A DNA stretch of 20,353 nucleotides from PCC-9228 sp964477525. Lineage in GTDB: Bacteria; Cyanobacteriota; Cyanobacteriia; Cyanobacteriales; PCC-9228. Where the stretch lies: NCBI GenBank assembly GCA_964477525.1, contig CAYZHY010000070.1:1-20353 (forward strand), given 5' to 3'. Position numbers and translations under genes: made by a program. Positions 1-6,760 of the stretch are shown here, in pieces. Every line of letters begins with the position of its first letter. Position 1 is the first letter of the stretch. The notes under the pieces were generated by a model that had not been told where the DNA came from, ran no database searches, and worked only from the letters and a program-made list of their open reading frames with translations.

Positions 1-99
1 GCGCACTGGGCGTTACCCAGCCGTCTGGTTCTTGGGAGCCCGGACTTTCCTCAGGGTCGTTCTCCGACCACCCTGCAACTGCCTCGCCTACTTTCTCCT
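1..99 (-). ncRNA. rnpB: RNase P RNA (5' part, cut by window start)
   Basis: Catalytic RNA of ribonuclease P, which matures tRNA 5' ends. Read on the minus strand, the segment carries the hallmark GAGGAAAGTCCGGGCTCCC block of conserved region I (complement of about 34-52), followed by an ACGGCTGGGTAACGCCCAGTGC hairpin region typical of bacterial type A/cyanobacterial rnpB. Only the 5' part lies in the window; the rest runs off the left edge. The 5' end near 99 is inferred from a TACAAT -10 box at 107-112, so it is good to a few bases only. The identity is clear from the sequence. Confidence 0.93.
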
Positions 100-106
100 C
101 AGCTCT

Positions 107-112
107 ATTGTA
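107..112 (-). promoter_or_regulatory. -10 box of rnpB promoter
   Basis: The minus strand reads TACAAT (5 of 6 to the consensus) about 7 bases before the inferred RNase P RNA 5' end. No good -35 hexamer is visible at the expected distance, and that region would fall inside the last codons of the neighbouring glycosyltransferase gene, whose stop codon is at 124-126. Confidence 0.55.
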
Positions 113-123
113 TCATTTACTTG

Positions 124-1164
124 CTATGTTTTCTGGTTTTCAAATACATATTGTTTGTAGCGATCGCTAACCTGCAAAAAACCGAGATCGAGCAACTGTT
201 CGGTATCTTGAAGTTTTACGGAATATCCTTCGCAGTATAAATTTAAGGATGGATTTTTTTCTAGAGTATTTTTATAGCTTTTGTATTCAGATGAATTGTT
301 ATAGTATTGTCCGCTACCAACGGCTTGCTTTACTTTTTCGTAAAAATCCCCTACAAATTTGTAATGATAAAGAACGCAAGTTAAATCCGCTACTTTTGCC
401 CAACTAACGAAATGAAGCCGAACCATATATAGTTGATGGTTGGGCTTGATTAAAGAAAATTTGGAAATCAATGGAAGAACATCAAAAATTCTTTTTCTGA
501 CACCACCATAATGCAACTTCAGTAAATCAAAATCAATTTCGTTTTCAAAACCAGGAGATATATTTTGTTTTTCAATTGTATCTACTTCAAACCAACAGTG
601 GGATTTCATATATTGATTTTCCTCCACATCCGAAGATAGAGGATATTTGGGGTACATATCCAACATTTGATTCAGAACAGCTGTATATTTATTCTGCTCT
701 AGATATCCAATAAACTCTTTTAAAGAAATTCGTTCGGAATAAGGATAATCAAAAAATTCATCGCAATCCGCTATTAAGCACCAATAATAAAAAGAATACT
801 TGTGAATTAAATATTGCAACATATGGTATTTATTTTTTCTAAATGGAAGCAAACAACGCAAAATTGTTACTCGATCGTACTGAGATGCAAGTTCTATCGT
901 GCGATCGGTTGAACCATTATCCATAAAAATAATATGTTTAAAACCAGATTCTAAATAATGTTGAATGAACCGATCTATATATATTTCAGCATCTTTAACA
1001 ATACAAATAACAATGCAGTCTAATGGTTCTCGTGCGATTTTTTGAGGACCAAAAACATGTTTGGTATTCAATTTTATTTTGAAATAGCCTTTCCTTTTTA
1101 TGAATTGGCGTTTTATCGAAGAAAACTTGTTTTTTATAGTTTTATTTTGTATTAAAAAATTCAT
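124..1164 (-). CDS. Glycosyltransferase family 2-like protein
   Basis: Probable GT-A fold glycosyltransferase transferring a sugar from a nucleotide donor during cell-surface glycan synthesis. From the ATG at 1164 it has 346 residues: a basic N-terminal leader, then a Rossmann-like start (IVICIVKDAE, residues about 52-61), the NGSTDRT loop (83-89) and a DxD-type metal/donor site in ADCDEFFDYP (about 132-141). This pattern matches the Glyco_tranf_2_4 type often found in polysaccharide clusters. A TTG two codons upstream (1170) could also serve, but ATG is preferred. No convincing Shine-Dalgarno is visible. The gene is visibly A+T-rich compared with the housekeeping genes to the right and lies just upstream of rnpB. 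Donor and acceptor cannot be told from the sequence. Confidence 0.85.
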   Translation of the reverse strand: MNFLIQNKTIKNKFSSIKRQFIKRKGYFKIKLNTKHVFGPQKIAREPLDCIVICIVKDAEIYIDRFIQHYLESGFKHIIFMDNGSTDRTIELASQYDRVTILRCLLPFRKNKYHMLQYLIHKYSFYYWCLIADCDEFFDYPYSERISLKEFIGYLEQNKYTAVLNQMLDMYPKYPLSSDVEENQYMKSHCWFEVDTIEKQNISPGFENEIDFDLLKLHYGGVRKRIFDVLPLISKFSLIKPNHQLYMVRLHFVSWAKVADLTCVLYHYKFVGDFYEKVKQAVGSGQYYNNSSEYKSYKNTLEKNPSLNLYCEGYSVKLQDTEQLLDLGFLQVSDRYKQYVFENQKT

Positions 1165-1211
1165 TGTCAATATACATTTTTTCGATCTTTGTACGGCGAT
1201 TAATATCGCAT

Positions 1212-2156
1212 TTATATTTTTCCTTGCAAATAATATATGTAGCTCAAAAAGCTACTCCAAAGAAATTGTCGCTCAACATCAATTTCTAAACTTTTGCCAA
1301 AGCTTCCTTGATGTTTCCATGAATACATAATCCATCTACGAAAACTACCCAAAAAACCTTTGATAAATATAAAGGGTTTGTGCCAATTTTTTGTAGCTGC
1401 GATCGCACGAAGGCGCGAAGTAACTAGGCCGCCATTGTAGGCAAGCGATAGCAAATATTCTTTTTCCAAACGTGAAGCTGACATTTTATGTTGAATAACC
1501 ATTTCAGGATTGTACCAAATTTCCCACCCTCCTTTATGCATGTATAAAAGAACTTCGTATTCTTCACCGGGTAACATAGAACCACCTACTCTACCTACTA
1601 AACTGGTGGAAGCAGGAACGCATTCTTGCCATGCCTTTTTGCGTACTACCAATCCAGCACCAGGAGGCAAACGTAAATTTACAGGATCGAATAGATGGGC
1701 GCGATCGCCACGATCTTCAACTGCTAAAAAACGTTTAAGTTTATTAAAATCTTCTGGTGGTGGTATTTCAAACAACCCTTGGATTCTACTACCATAGGCA
1801 CCAGCTTGGGGATGGTTTTCTCCAAAGTGGAACGCTGCTGCTACCCAATTCATTGCTGGTAAGTTATCATCATCAAGAAAACCAACATATTTGCCCTGGG
1901 ATTCTTGAATCGCTTTTTGCCTGGCAAAAGCGAGTCCTTGCTTGTTTTCCCGACAGTATCGCAAGGGGACATTGCTAAGCCACTCATTTTGAAAGCTTCT
2001 AACAACTTCGGCTGTATTGTCGTTGCTGTTGTTATCTACTACCAAAATTTCCCAAGCAATATTCTCGGTATTGGTTTGCGATCGCAGTTTTTGTAAAACT
2101 TGCGGAAATTTAGCCGCTCCGTTGTAAGTTGGAATAGCAACTGTGAAGTCCACCAT
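1212..2156 (-). CDS. hpsE: Hormogonium polysaccharide-type glycosyltransferase HpsE
   Basis: A 314-residue GT2-family transferase. The start VDFTVAIPTYNGA, the donor-binding EILVVDNNSNDNT (about 36-48), the GFLDDDNLP metal site (92-100, DDD at 95-97), the LPPGAGLVVRKKAW segment (about 163-176) and GRVGGSMLPGEEYE (about 188-201) match what I know of HpsE, a cyanobacterial enzyme in the hps locus for the polysaccharide that filaments secrete when gliding or forming hormogonia. No transmembrane anchor is evident, so it probably acts on the cytoplasmic face. It shares direction with the glycosyltransferase downstream (47-base gap), suggesting co-transcription. Several HIP1 sites lie inside it, unlike its A+T-rich neighbours. 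The family call is firm; the biological role in this organism is inferred, since other hps genes are not in the window. Confidence 0.82.
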   Translation of the reverse strand: MVDFTVAIPTYNGAAKFPQVLQKLRSQTNTENIAWEILVVDNNSNDNTAEVVRSFQNEWLSNVPLRYCRENKQGLAFARQKAIQESQGKYVGFLDDDNLPAMNWVAAAFHFGENHPQAGAYGSRIQGLFEIPPPEDFNKLKRFLAVEDRGDRAHLFDPVNLRLPPGAGLVVRKKAWQECVPASTSLVGRVGGSMLPGEEYEVLLYMHKGGWEIWYNPEMVIQHKMSASRLEKEYLLSLAYNGGLVTSRLRAIAATKNWHKPFIFIKGFLGSFRRWIMYSWKHQGSFGKSLEIDVERQFLWSSFLSYIYYLQGKI

Positions 2157-2553
2157 AACTACAGGGTCCTACTATAAAGATCGGGTAACTTTATGTAATT
2201 TTTAATTGGCGTGCTTTACAAATATAAACCATGCTTGAAATGATTATATATAAAATTAGGTTTGACCACAAAAACTGTACCCAAAAATTAAGAAAAAATT
2301 ATACGATAATATTATAGTTATAAATTATTTCTATTATACTGTAGGAAAACCGTTACTAGTATAGTAAAGTTTTCAGGATTTCTTATATCAAAGAAGTAAG
2401 TAGTTAAAGAGGTAAACGAATCCAAATAGAAAATTTAATCGTTTGGGTTGTAATCACAGCTAATACTTTGTTACCATAAAGCAGCAAAATAGTTAGTAGT
2501 TATTATTTGTTTTATTAATTAATTAACAATTTTAAGTTAAGGAGCTGTTAAAT
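2157..2553. other. A+T-rich intergenic region between divergent genes
   Basis: About 400 bases between hpsE (minus) and the methyltransferase (plus). It is very A+T-rich, contains no HIP1 site, and has no ORF with supporting features on either strand. It must hold promoters for both flanking genes; only the weak hpsE candidate at 2171-2198 was picked out. No tRNA, long inverted repeat or mobile-element end was seen. Confidence 0.6.
2171..2198 (-). promoter_or_regulatory. Candidate promoter for hpsE
   Basis: On the minus strand TTACAT (complement of 2193-2198) and TATAGT (complement of 2171-2176) are separated by 16 bases. Transcription would begin about 2164, leaving a leader of only about 8 bases before the ATG at 2156. 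It is a by-eye match in A+T-rich DNA and may be chance. Confidence 0.3.
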
Positions 2554-3156
2554 ATGGCAGGTGAATATCTAAGCAAACCAAGAATGATAAGTTATTATAA
2601 CCAAAAGAGAATAATTAACTCTTTAGGGAAAAACGTAAAAACAATTTTAGAGGTAGGAATTTTAAATTCTTTGTTTTCAAATATTCTCTCTTTAGAAGGT
2701 TATCAAGTAACAAGAGCGGATTTTGATGCTACCTTAAATCCAGATATCATCCTAGATTTGACAAGTGATTTTGAGCTTCCTAAAAATACTTTTGATGCAA
2801 TTGTTTTATTTCAAGTACTCGAACACATTCCTTATGAAGATTTTGAGAAAGCCATTAAAAAGTTAGCAGAAGCAACGAATAAATTTTTGGTTATATCCCT
2901 CCCTTATAGTACCGAATATTTTTCACTGAATTTTCGTTTTTCTTTTAATCGAGATTTTCGAGGAATTTTGCTCCAAGTTCCTAAGTTTTGGAGTACTAAG
3001 CCACTGGTAGATGACGAACATTATTGGGAAATTGGACTAAAAGAATATCCAAAAAAACGTATTATTCGTTCTTTAGAACAAACGGGACTTAAAATCCAAA
3101 GACAATATCAAGATAAACTCCAACCTTATCATTACTTTTTTATTCTTGAAAAATGA
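2554..3156 (+). CDS. Class I SAM-dependent methyltransferase
   Basis: A 200-residue protein with the layout of a Methyltransf_11-type Rossmann methyltransferase. Motif I is the segment TILEVGILNSLFS (about 30-42), the acidic residue ending strand 2 is in TRADFD (53-58), and the post-motif FQVLEHIPYEDF (86-97) is the usual 'vLEHi' signature. Motif I is degenerate, with one glycine instead of the usual GxGxG, so activity is not certain. The start is well supported: AAGGAG at 2539-2544, nine bases before the ATG. It is strongly A+T-rich, has no HIP1 site and is flanked by surface-glycan genes, so a role in methylating a sugar or lipid-linked intermediate is plausible but inferred. It converges on the sulfotransferase with a 23-base gap. 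Confidence 0.8.
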   Translation: MAGEYLSKPRMISYYNQKRIINSLGKNVKTILEVGILNSLFSNILSLEGYQVTRADFDATLNPDIILDLTSDFELPKNTFDAIVLFQVLEHIPYEDFEKAIKKLAEATNKFLVISLPYSTEYFSLNFRFSFNRDFRGILLQVPKFWSTKPLVDDEHYWEIGLKEYPKKRIIRSLEQTGLKIQRQYQDKLQPYHYFFILEK

Positions 3157-3179
3157 GAGTATACTTTGAACAATAAATA

Positions 3180-4217
3180 TCAAGCTTCATCAAGATTCCA
3201 GTCGCGATCGCTTGTATAAAAAGGAATTGAAAAGGAGAAAAATCCAGTTTTAATAGCATCCAAAGTTTCTGGAGTCATTTTTTGTTTCCAGGATTGATAC
3301 ATTTGGGCACTGTATCGTGCAGTGCTGTATGGATCGTTATCTTGAGGAGATGAATAACTTTTACGAGCAGTCTTTCTCTCAACGTTTTTATCCCATTGCA
3401 AGCCAGCAAATGAAAAGAGATGCTGAAAGTTTGATATAGGGTCCAAACATAAGTCTTCGTATAGAACAATTTTATGGTTGGGATATTCTTGCAAAGCCAT
3501 TGAGGCAATGTTTAAGGCTGCACCTTGTAAAGCACCATATTGTTCCCACGGATTTTGGGAAATTTGACGTTTTAACTGTTGTTGGACCAACTTTTTCTGT
3601 TGGTTGGTTAGGCGATCGTAAAAACGAGAGAAAGCATTTTCCTCAAACCATCCCAAACGGGCAAAACTAAGAGCAACAGCTGCAGGATGCCGTACTAAAA
3701 AAATTATATATGGTTGATATCTCTTGATAAACCATTCTAAAGCAAAAGGATTTACCTCTTTAATAACTACACGATAACGCTTCTCCTGAGACATCCAATC
3801 TTTCCGACGACCGCTAACAATTTCACCACGGAAAGTTGGCCATCCATAGAATGCCATCTCAGCAAAAATTTGATAATCTTTGGGTGGGGTTTGTGGGTCA
3901 ATCCCAATAAGAGTCGGTCGGCGATTGCTAAAATTGAGCCGACTTTGGGTGATAGGTTCTCGCAAGTATCGTACGTTGGATGCACTACTCAATACATCAC
4001 CTACCCAGCTAGAACCACTACGAGGTAAAGAAATAACCAATATAGTTGGTTCTTCCGTATTAGGAGGGAGAAAAAGGCTCGTATTTTTTGTTAAAAACAA
4101 TCCGAATTTACCAGCCTGTTTCCATACATATGTGCTAAGTTGCGCCCGGAATCTTTTTTTTAAGCCAAATTCATTATTCTTATTATTATTGGTGAAAGCA
4201 AGAGAAGCTAATACCAT
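3180..4217 (-). CDS. Sulfotransferase (PAPS-dependent)
   Basis: A 345-residue sulfotransferase-domain protein that would transfer sulfate from PAPS to a hydroxyl group, probably on a carbohydrate. The 5'-phosphosulfate-binding loop is PRSGSSWV (65-72), after a hydrophobic strand (TILVISL), and the 3'-phosphate site is FLVRHPAAVALSFARLGW (about 173-190). The 50 residues before the P-loop hold no clear signal peptide or membrane segment, so it is likely cytosolic. It lies beside two glycosyltransferases and a methyltransferase, which suggests sulfation of an extracellular polysaccharide, a common feature of cyanobacterial sheath polymers. ATG start at 4217; no strong Shine-Dalgarno. Family assignment is firm, substrate unknown. 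Confidence 0.88.
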   Translation of the reverse strand: MVLASLAFTNNNKNNEFGLKKRFRAQLSTYVWKQAGKFGLFLTKNTSLFLPPNTEEPTILVISLPRSGSSWVGDVLSSASNVRYLREPITQSRLNFSNRRPTLIGIDPQTPPKDYQIFAEMAFYGWPTFRGEIVSGRRKDWMSQEKRYRVVIKEVNPFALEWFIKRYQPYIIFLVRHPAAVALSFARLGWFEENAFSRFYDRLTNQQKKLVQQQLKRQISQNPWEQYGALQGAALNIASMALQEYPNHKIVLYEDLCLDPISNFQHLFSFAGLQWDKNVERKTARKSYSSPQDNDPYSTARYSAQMYQSWKQKMTPETLDAIKTGFFSFSIPFYTSDRDWNLDEA

Positions 4218-4302
4218 ATTCTTTACATTCTAAAACAACCAAAAAATCGAAGCTTTGAAACTTCAGTCGAAAAAAATGCCAATTTTATAACGAACTAGAT
4301 TT

Positions 4303-5490
4303 TTATTTTTTCAACTTGGTTTTCTGACGAGTTGAAGGAAGATCGCCAAACCAACCCAAACGGTAGAAGAAAAATACCATGCCACCCGCGATCGCTAGCA
4401 TAACCCCCAAAGCCGCTGGATATCCCCAATACCAGTTCAACTCCGGCATGTTCCAAGGAGAAATTTCGGGGTTGAAATTCATGCCATAAACCCCCGCCAC
4501 AAAGGTTAAAGGAATAAAAATCGTAGAAACCACCGCCAAAATCTTCATGACCTCGTTGGTTTTATTGCTAATGGCTGATAAATAGACATCCATTAAACCC
4601 GACGTTAACTCCCGGTAGGCTTCCACCAAATCTAATACCTGTATAGCATGGTCGTAGCAATCGCGCAAGTAAATTTGCACATCTTGACCTATCAAATCTT
4701 GGTTGTCTTGTTGGCTGGATTGTATTAATTTATTAATGGCATTTCGTTGGGGCCAAATGGCGCGACGCAAAGCGATTAATTCCCGCCGAATTTGATAAAT
4801 ATTTTCGAGGGTTTGTTGGCTGGGTTGGTTGATTACTTCTTCTTCCAATTCTTCAATATACTCTCCGTATTCTTCTAAAACCGGAAAAAAACCATCAACG
4901 ATCGCGTCTAACAAAGCATAAGTTAAAAAATCAGTTCCTTGTTTGCGCAGGTTGGCTTTTTTGTTACGAAGGCGATCGCGTACCGCAGCAAAACAATCGT
5001 ATTCTGGCTCTTCCTGTACTGTCAGCAAATAAGAATGGTCTAAAACAAAACTAACCTGTTCGGTAAAAAATCCCCGTTCCTCAGGATTGAGCATCACCAT
5101 CCAGGCAATAATTACCACCCGGTCTTCGTAAATTTCTACTTTTGGTCGTTGGGGAACGTTAACAATATCTTCCAACACCAAAGGGTGCAATTGAAAGATT
5201 TCTCCCAACCGTTTTAAAATCGGCTCGCTGCCCAAACCAGCTACATCCACCCAGGTAACTGCCTCAGATTCTAGATAGGACTGACATTCTTCTGGGTTTT
5301 TTATGCGTCGGCGATTCAGGCGTTGGGCATCGTATTCTATTAAAACCATTTTGGGAGGAACGGCATCAGCCTCAATACTGAGGGTTCCTGGCGTACTTCC
5401 CGGTTCGTCGTAGAAAAAATCAAAATAATTTTCTTCTTTTTCCTCTGTTTCTGTTTCTGGAGAATTGTTTTGTTCGTCGGAAGAATACAT
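4303..5490 (-). CDS. corA: CorA family magnesium/cobalt channel
   Basis: A 395-residue inner-membrane divalent cation channel, normally a pentamer carrying Mg2+ and often Co2+ or Ni2+. The family signature GVYGMNFNPE (333-342, GMN at 336-338) ends the first membrane helix (about 317-335, starting near LAVVSTIFIPLTFVAG); a second helix follows (about 356-378) and then a basic cytoplasmic tail. The large N-terminal domain is acidic, with long helices (for example EEYGEYIEELEEEVI at 206-220) as expected for the cytoplasmic funnel. The length is slightly above the usual 320-370 because of an acidic N-terminal extension. ATG at 5490. It diverges from the gene at 5543 with a gap of only 52 bases. 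Whether it mainly carries Mg2+ or another metal is not readable. Confidence 0.93.
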   Translation of the reverse strand: MYSSDEQNNSPETETEEKEENYFDFFYDEPGSTPGTLSIEADAVPPKMVLIEYDAQRLNRRRIKNPEECQSYLESEAVTWVDVAGLGSEPILKRLGEIFQLHPLVLEDIVNVPQRPKVEIYEDRVVIIAWMVMLNPEERGFFTEQVSFVLDHSYLLTVQEEPEYDCFAAVRDRLRNKKANLRKQGTDFLTYALLDAIVDGFFPVLEEYGEYIEELEEEVINQPSQQTLENIYQIRRELIALRRAIWPQRNAINKLIQSSQQDNQDLIGQDVQIYLRDCYDHAIQVLDLVEAYRELTSGLMDVYLSAISNKTNEVMKILAVVSTIFIPLTFVAGVYGMNFNPEISPWNMPELNWYWGYPAALGVMLAIAGGMVFFFYRLGWFGDLPSTRQKTKLKK

Positions 5491-5544
5491 AAATGGAAAT
5501 TTGTCTAAAAATTGCTCGTTTTATGGATAAAATAAATGGAAATT
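5489..5544. repeat. 13-bp direct repeat bounding the divergent promoter region
   Basis: ATAAATGGAAATT occurs at 5489-5501 and again at 5532-5544, a perfect 13-base direct repeat 43 bases apart. The first copy overlaps the start codon of corA; the second overlaps the TTG start of the DALR protein. It could be a duplicated operator site or the scar of a small duplication; the sequence shows only the repeat. Confidence 0.6.
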
Positions 5545-6421
5545 GGCCAAACAATGGGTTGCTTTGTTTTCGTTAAAGTCTTGGTTACAAACCTACCTAC
5601 ACCAGCAAGCTAGCTGGGTCATGTGCCAATGGCAGGGAGATAACCATAATTTTCCCCTTTCACCGTCAGAAATCCCGCTACAGCAGGTCAAACAATCCCA
5701 CCAAACCATCTATCTGGCAGCGATCGCATTTTCCTTGGCTAAATTATACGCGCTCCCTGCCCCAGAAATTGCCCAAAAATTGGCGGCACGGATAGCTGCT
5801 TCTAATTGTAGCAATCTCCTACAGGTGCAGATAGTCCCATCGGGATTGTTGAATATTGTAGTTGGCGAACGTGCGATCGCGGCGTGGTTGCAGCAGCTAA
5901 CCCAAGATACCTCAACGCTGACCACCCCCCATTCCCGACCAATTTCTTCTAAATATCGATGCTCTCCGGCAGAAATCTTTTTTTTCCAGTACAGCCACGC
6001 TCGTTGTTGCTCGCTCGTACGATTGGCCCATCGAGAAGCTATTATTGCCCTAAAAAGCCCCAATCCTACTTCCAGTCCTTGTCTGTGGCAGGTACAATCT
6101 CCCCACCCCTTTCCCTGGCTAAATTCCCATCAAACGCTACAACTAATCCTGCCAGCGGAAAAACAGGCTCTGTTTCACCTGGTTGCCACCACCGATGCTA
6201 TAACCTCTACGGACCAAAATTCCCCGCCATGGCACAAGCTTGCCAGAGCTTTGAGCGAGGCATTCGGTCAGTTCCACAGCCAGTGCCGCATTTTTGATGA
6301 AACGCGCATTGATAACCTACATTTAGCTCAAACTAGAGTTGGATTAGCGATCGCTATCCATCGGCTCCTTCATTGTCTGCTGGCAGAGTATTTCAACTTA
6401 GAAACCCCCCTCGAACTCTAG
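5543..6421 (+). CDS. ArgS-like protein with DALR domain but no catalytic core
   Basis: A 292-residue protein resembling the two ends of arginyl-tRNA synthetase joined together. Residues about 55-118 resemble the ArgS N-terminal (Add-1) domain: LYALPAPEIAQKLAARI followed by LQVQIVPSGLLNIVV, the position of the ArgS 'PGFIN' motif. Residues about 146-292 resemble the DALR anticodon-binding helical bundle: FFFQYSHARCCSLVR parallels the ArgS 'vQYAHARi.sil' motif, and the tail has the usual C-terminal helices. The Rossmann aminoacylation core, with HIGH and KMSKS-type motifs, is absent. I know such proteins as 'DALR anticodon-binding domain-containing protein' in cyanobacteria, function unknown. 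tRNA-Arg binding is a reasonable inference, aminoacylation is not. The start is a TTG, because an in-frame TAA precedes it at 5528; a TTG at 5564 is an alternative. No good Shine-Dalgarno. Confidence 0.78.
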   Translation: MAKQWVALFSLKSWLQTYLHQQASWVMCQWQGDNHNFPLSPSEIPLQQVKQSHQTIYLAAIAFSLAKLYALPAPEIAQKLAARIAASNCSNLLQVQIVPSGLLNIVVGERAIAAWLQQLTQDTSTLTTPHSRPISSKYRCSPAEIFFFQYSHARCCSLVRLAHREAIIALKSPNPTSSPCLWQVQSPHPFPWLNSHQTLQLILPAEKQALFHLVATTDAITSTDQNSPPWHKLARALSEAFGQFHSQCRIFDETRIDNLHLAQTRVGLAIAIHRLLHCLLAEYFNLETPLEL

Positions 6422-6478
6422 TTTCGTCCTACTTTAAGAGTTTTGCTGGAAGAAAATCAAAAAAAATTTCCTAGGGGG

Positions 6479-6508
6479 ATGACAAATTCAGTTTTTTTCC
6501 TGTATATT
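6479..6508 (+). promoter_or_regulatory. Promoter of small RNA candidate
   Basis: ATGACA (6479-6484, 5 of 6 to TTGACA) and TATATT (6503-6508, 5 of 6 to TATAAT) are separated by 18 bases. Transcription would start near 6515. No start codon with a ribosome-binding site and sizeable ORF follows before the terminator hairpin, so the unit looks non-coding. Confidence 0.55.
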
Positions 6509-6514
6509 CATAGG

Positions 6515-6587
6515 TGAGTGTGAGGAGCGAACCAGATAGGGCACCGAGACGAAACGCGGCCAGTCGTCGGTGCCCTTTCTGATTTTT
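6515..6587 (+). ncRNA. Candidate small RNA with own promoter and terminator
   Basis: Roughly 73 bases. An unpaired 5' part (about 6515-6532) is followed by a long hairpin: AGGGCACCGA (6538-6547) pairs with TCGGTGCCCT (6567-6576), extended outward across one mismatch by CAGA (6533-6536) with TCTG (6578-6581), and inward by GAC/GTC. ATTTTT (6582-6587) follows, so the hairpin is a good intrinsic terminator in the plus direction only. The 5' part contains GTGTGAGGAG (about 6518-6527), the exact complement of CTCCTCACAC, the core of the conserved Yfr1 motif. It is not the 3' UTR of the preceding gene by necessity, because a promoter sits between them. I recognise no named family. The ends are predicted, not mapped. 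Confidence 0.55.
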
Positions 6588-6647
6588 AGGGGATTTATTT
6601 TTCTAGCAAAATCGTTTAGCAATACCTTGTATTTTTGATATATTCTC

Positions 6648-6693
6648 TTTTTGATGGGAAGGCCAAAGTGCCTACGCAAACCGCCATCAAAAA
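6648..6693. repeat. Inverted repeat with nested stem
   Basis: TTTTTGATGG (6648-6657) and CCATCAAAAA (6684-6693) form a perfect 10-base inverted repeat; inside the 26-base loop AGGC (6660-6663) pairs with GCCT (6670-6673). Because the A and T runs are themselves in the stem, it is not a typical intrinsic terminator. The right arm overlaps the T-tract of the clpC terminator. It may be a copy of a dispersed palindromic element or simply a chance structure. Confidence 0.45.
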
Positions 6694-6725
6694 AAATAGA
6701 AAGGGCAGTCCCTAAAGACTGCCCT
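6690..6725 (-). terminator. Intrinsic terminator of clpC
   Basis: On the minus strand AGGGCAGTC and GACTGCCCT (complements of 6717-6725 and 6702-6710) form a perfect 9-base stem with a 6-base loop, followed by TTTCTATTTTTTTT. It lies 35 bases after the clpC stop codon. Confidence 0.9.
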
Positions 6726-6760
6726 CTTAATTATGAATTTATTGCTGGGAACGAACCAAT

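Larger units (their letters stand above)
6422..6760. other. Gene-free stretch with sRNA unit and terminators
   Basis: This segment lies between the ends of two convergent genes. It holds a plus-strand promoter (6479-6508), a small RNA candidate (6515-6587), a long inverted repeat (6648-6693) and the clpC terminator (6690-6725). A 63-codon minus-strand frame crosses it, but runs straight through the sRNA hairpin, lacks a ribosome-binding site and starts with TTG, so it is not taken as a gene. Confidence 0.6.

Noticed and set aside
5493..5576. 27-codon plus-strand frame before the ArgS-like gene
   Set aside because: Short, no ribosome-binding site, and out of frame with the downstream gene; it arises from the direct repeat.
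6515..6545. Yfr1 gene on the minus strand (GCTCCTCACAC)
   Set aside because: A Yfr1 gene should be followed by a terminator hairpin with a T-run; on the minus strand only an A-run follows. The promoter and terminator at this site point to the plus strand.
6488..6679. 63-codon minus-strand frame after clpC
   Set aside because: It begins with TTG without a ribosome-binding site, runs through the sRNA hairpin and its promoter, lies beyond the clpC terminator, and its product resembles no family.
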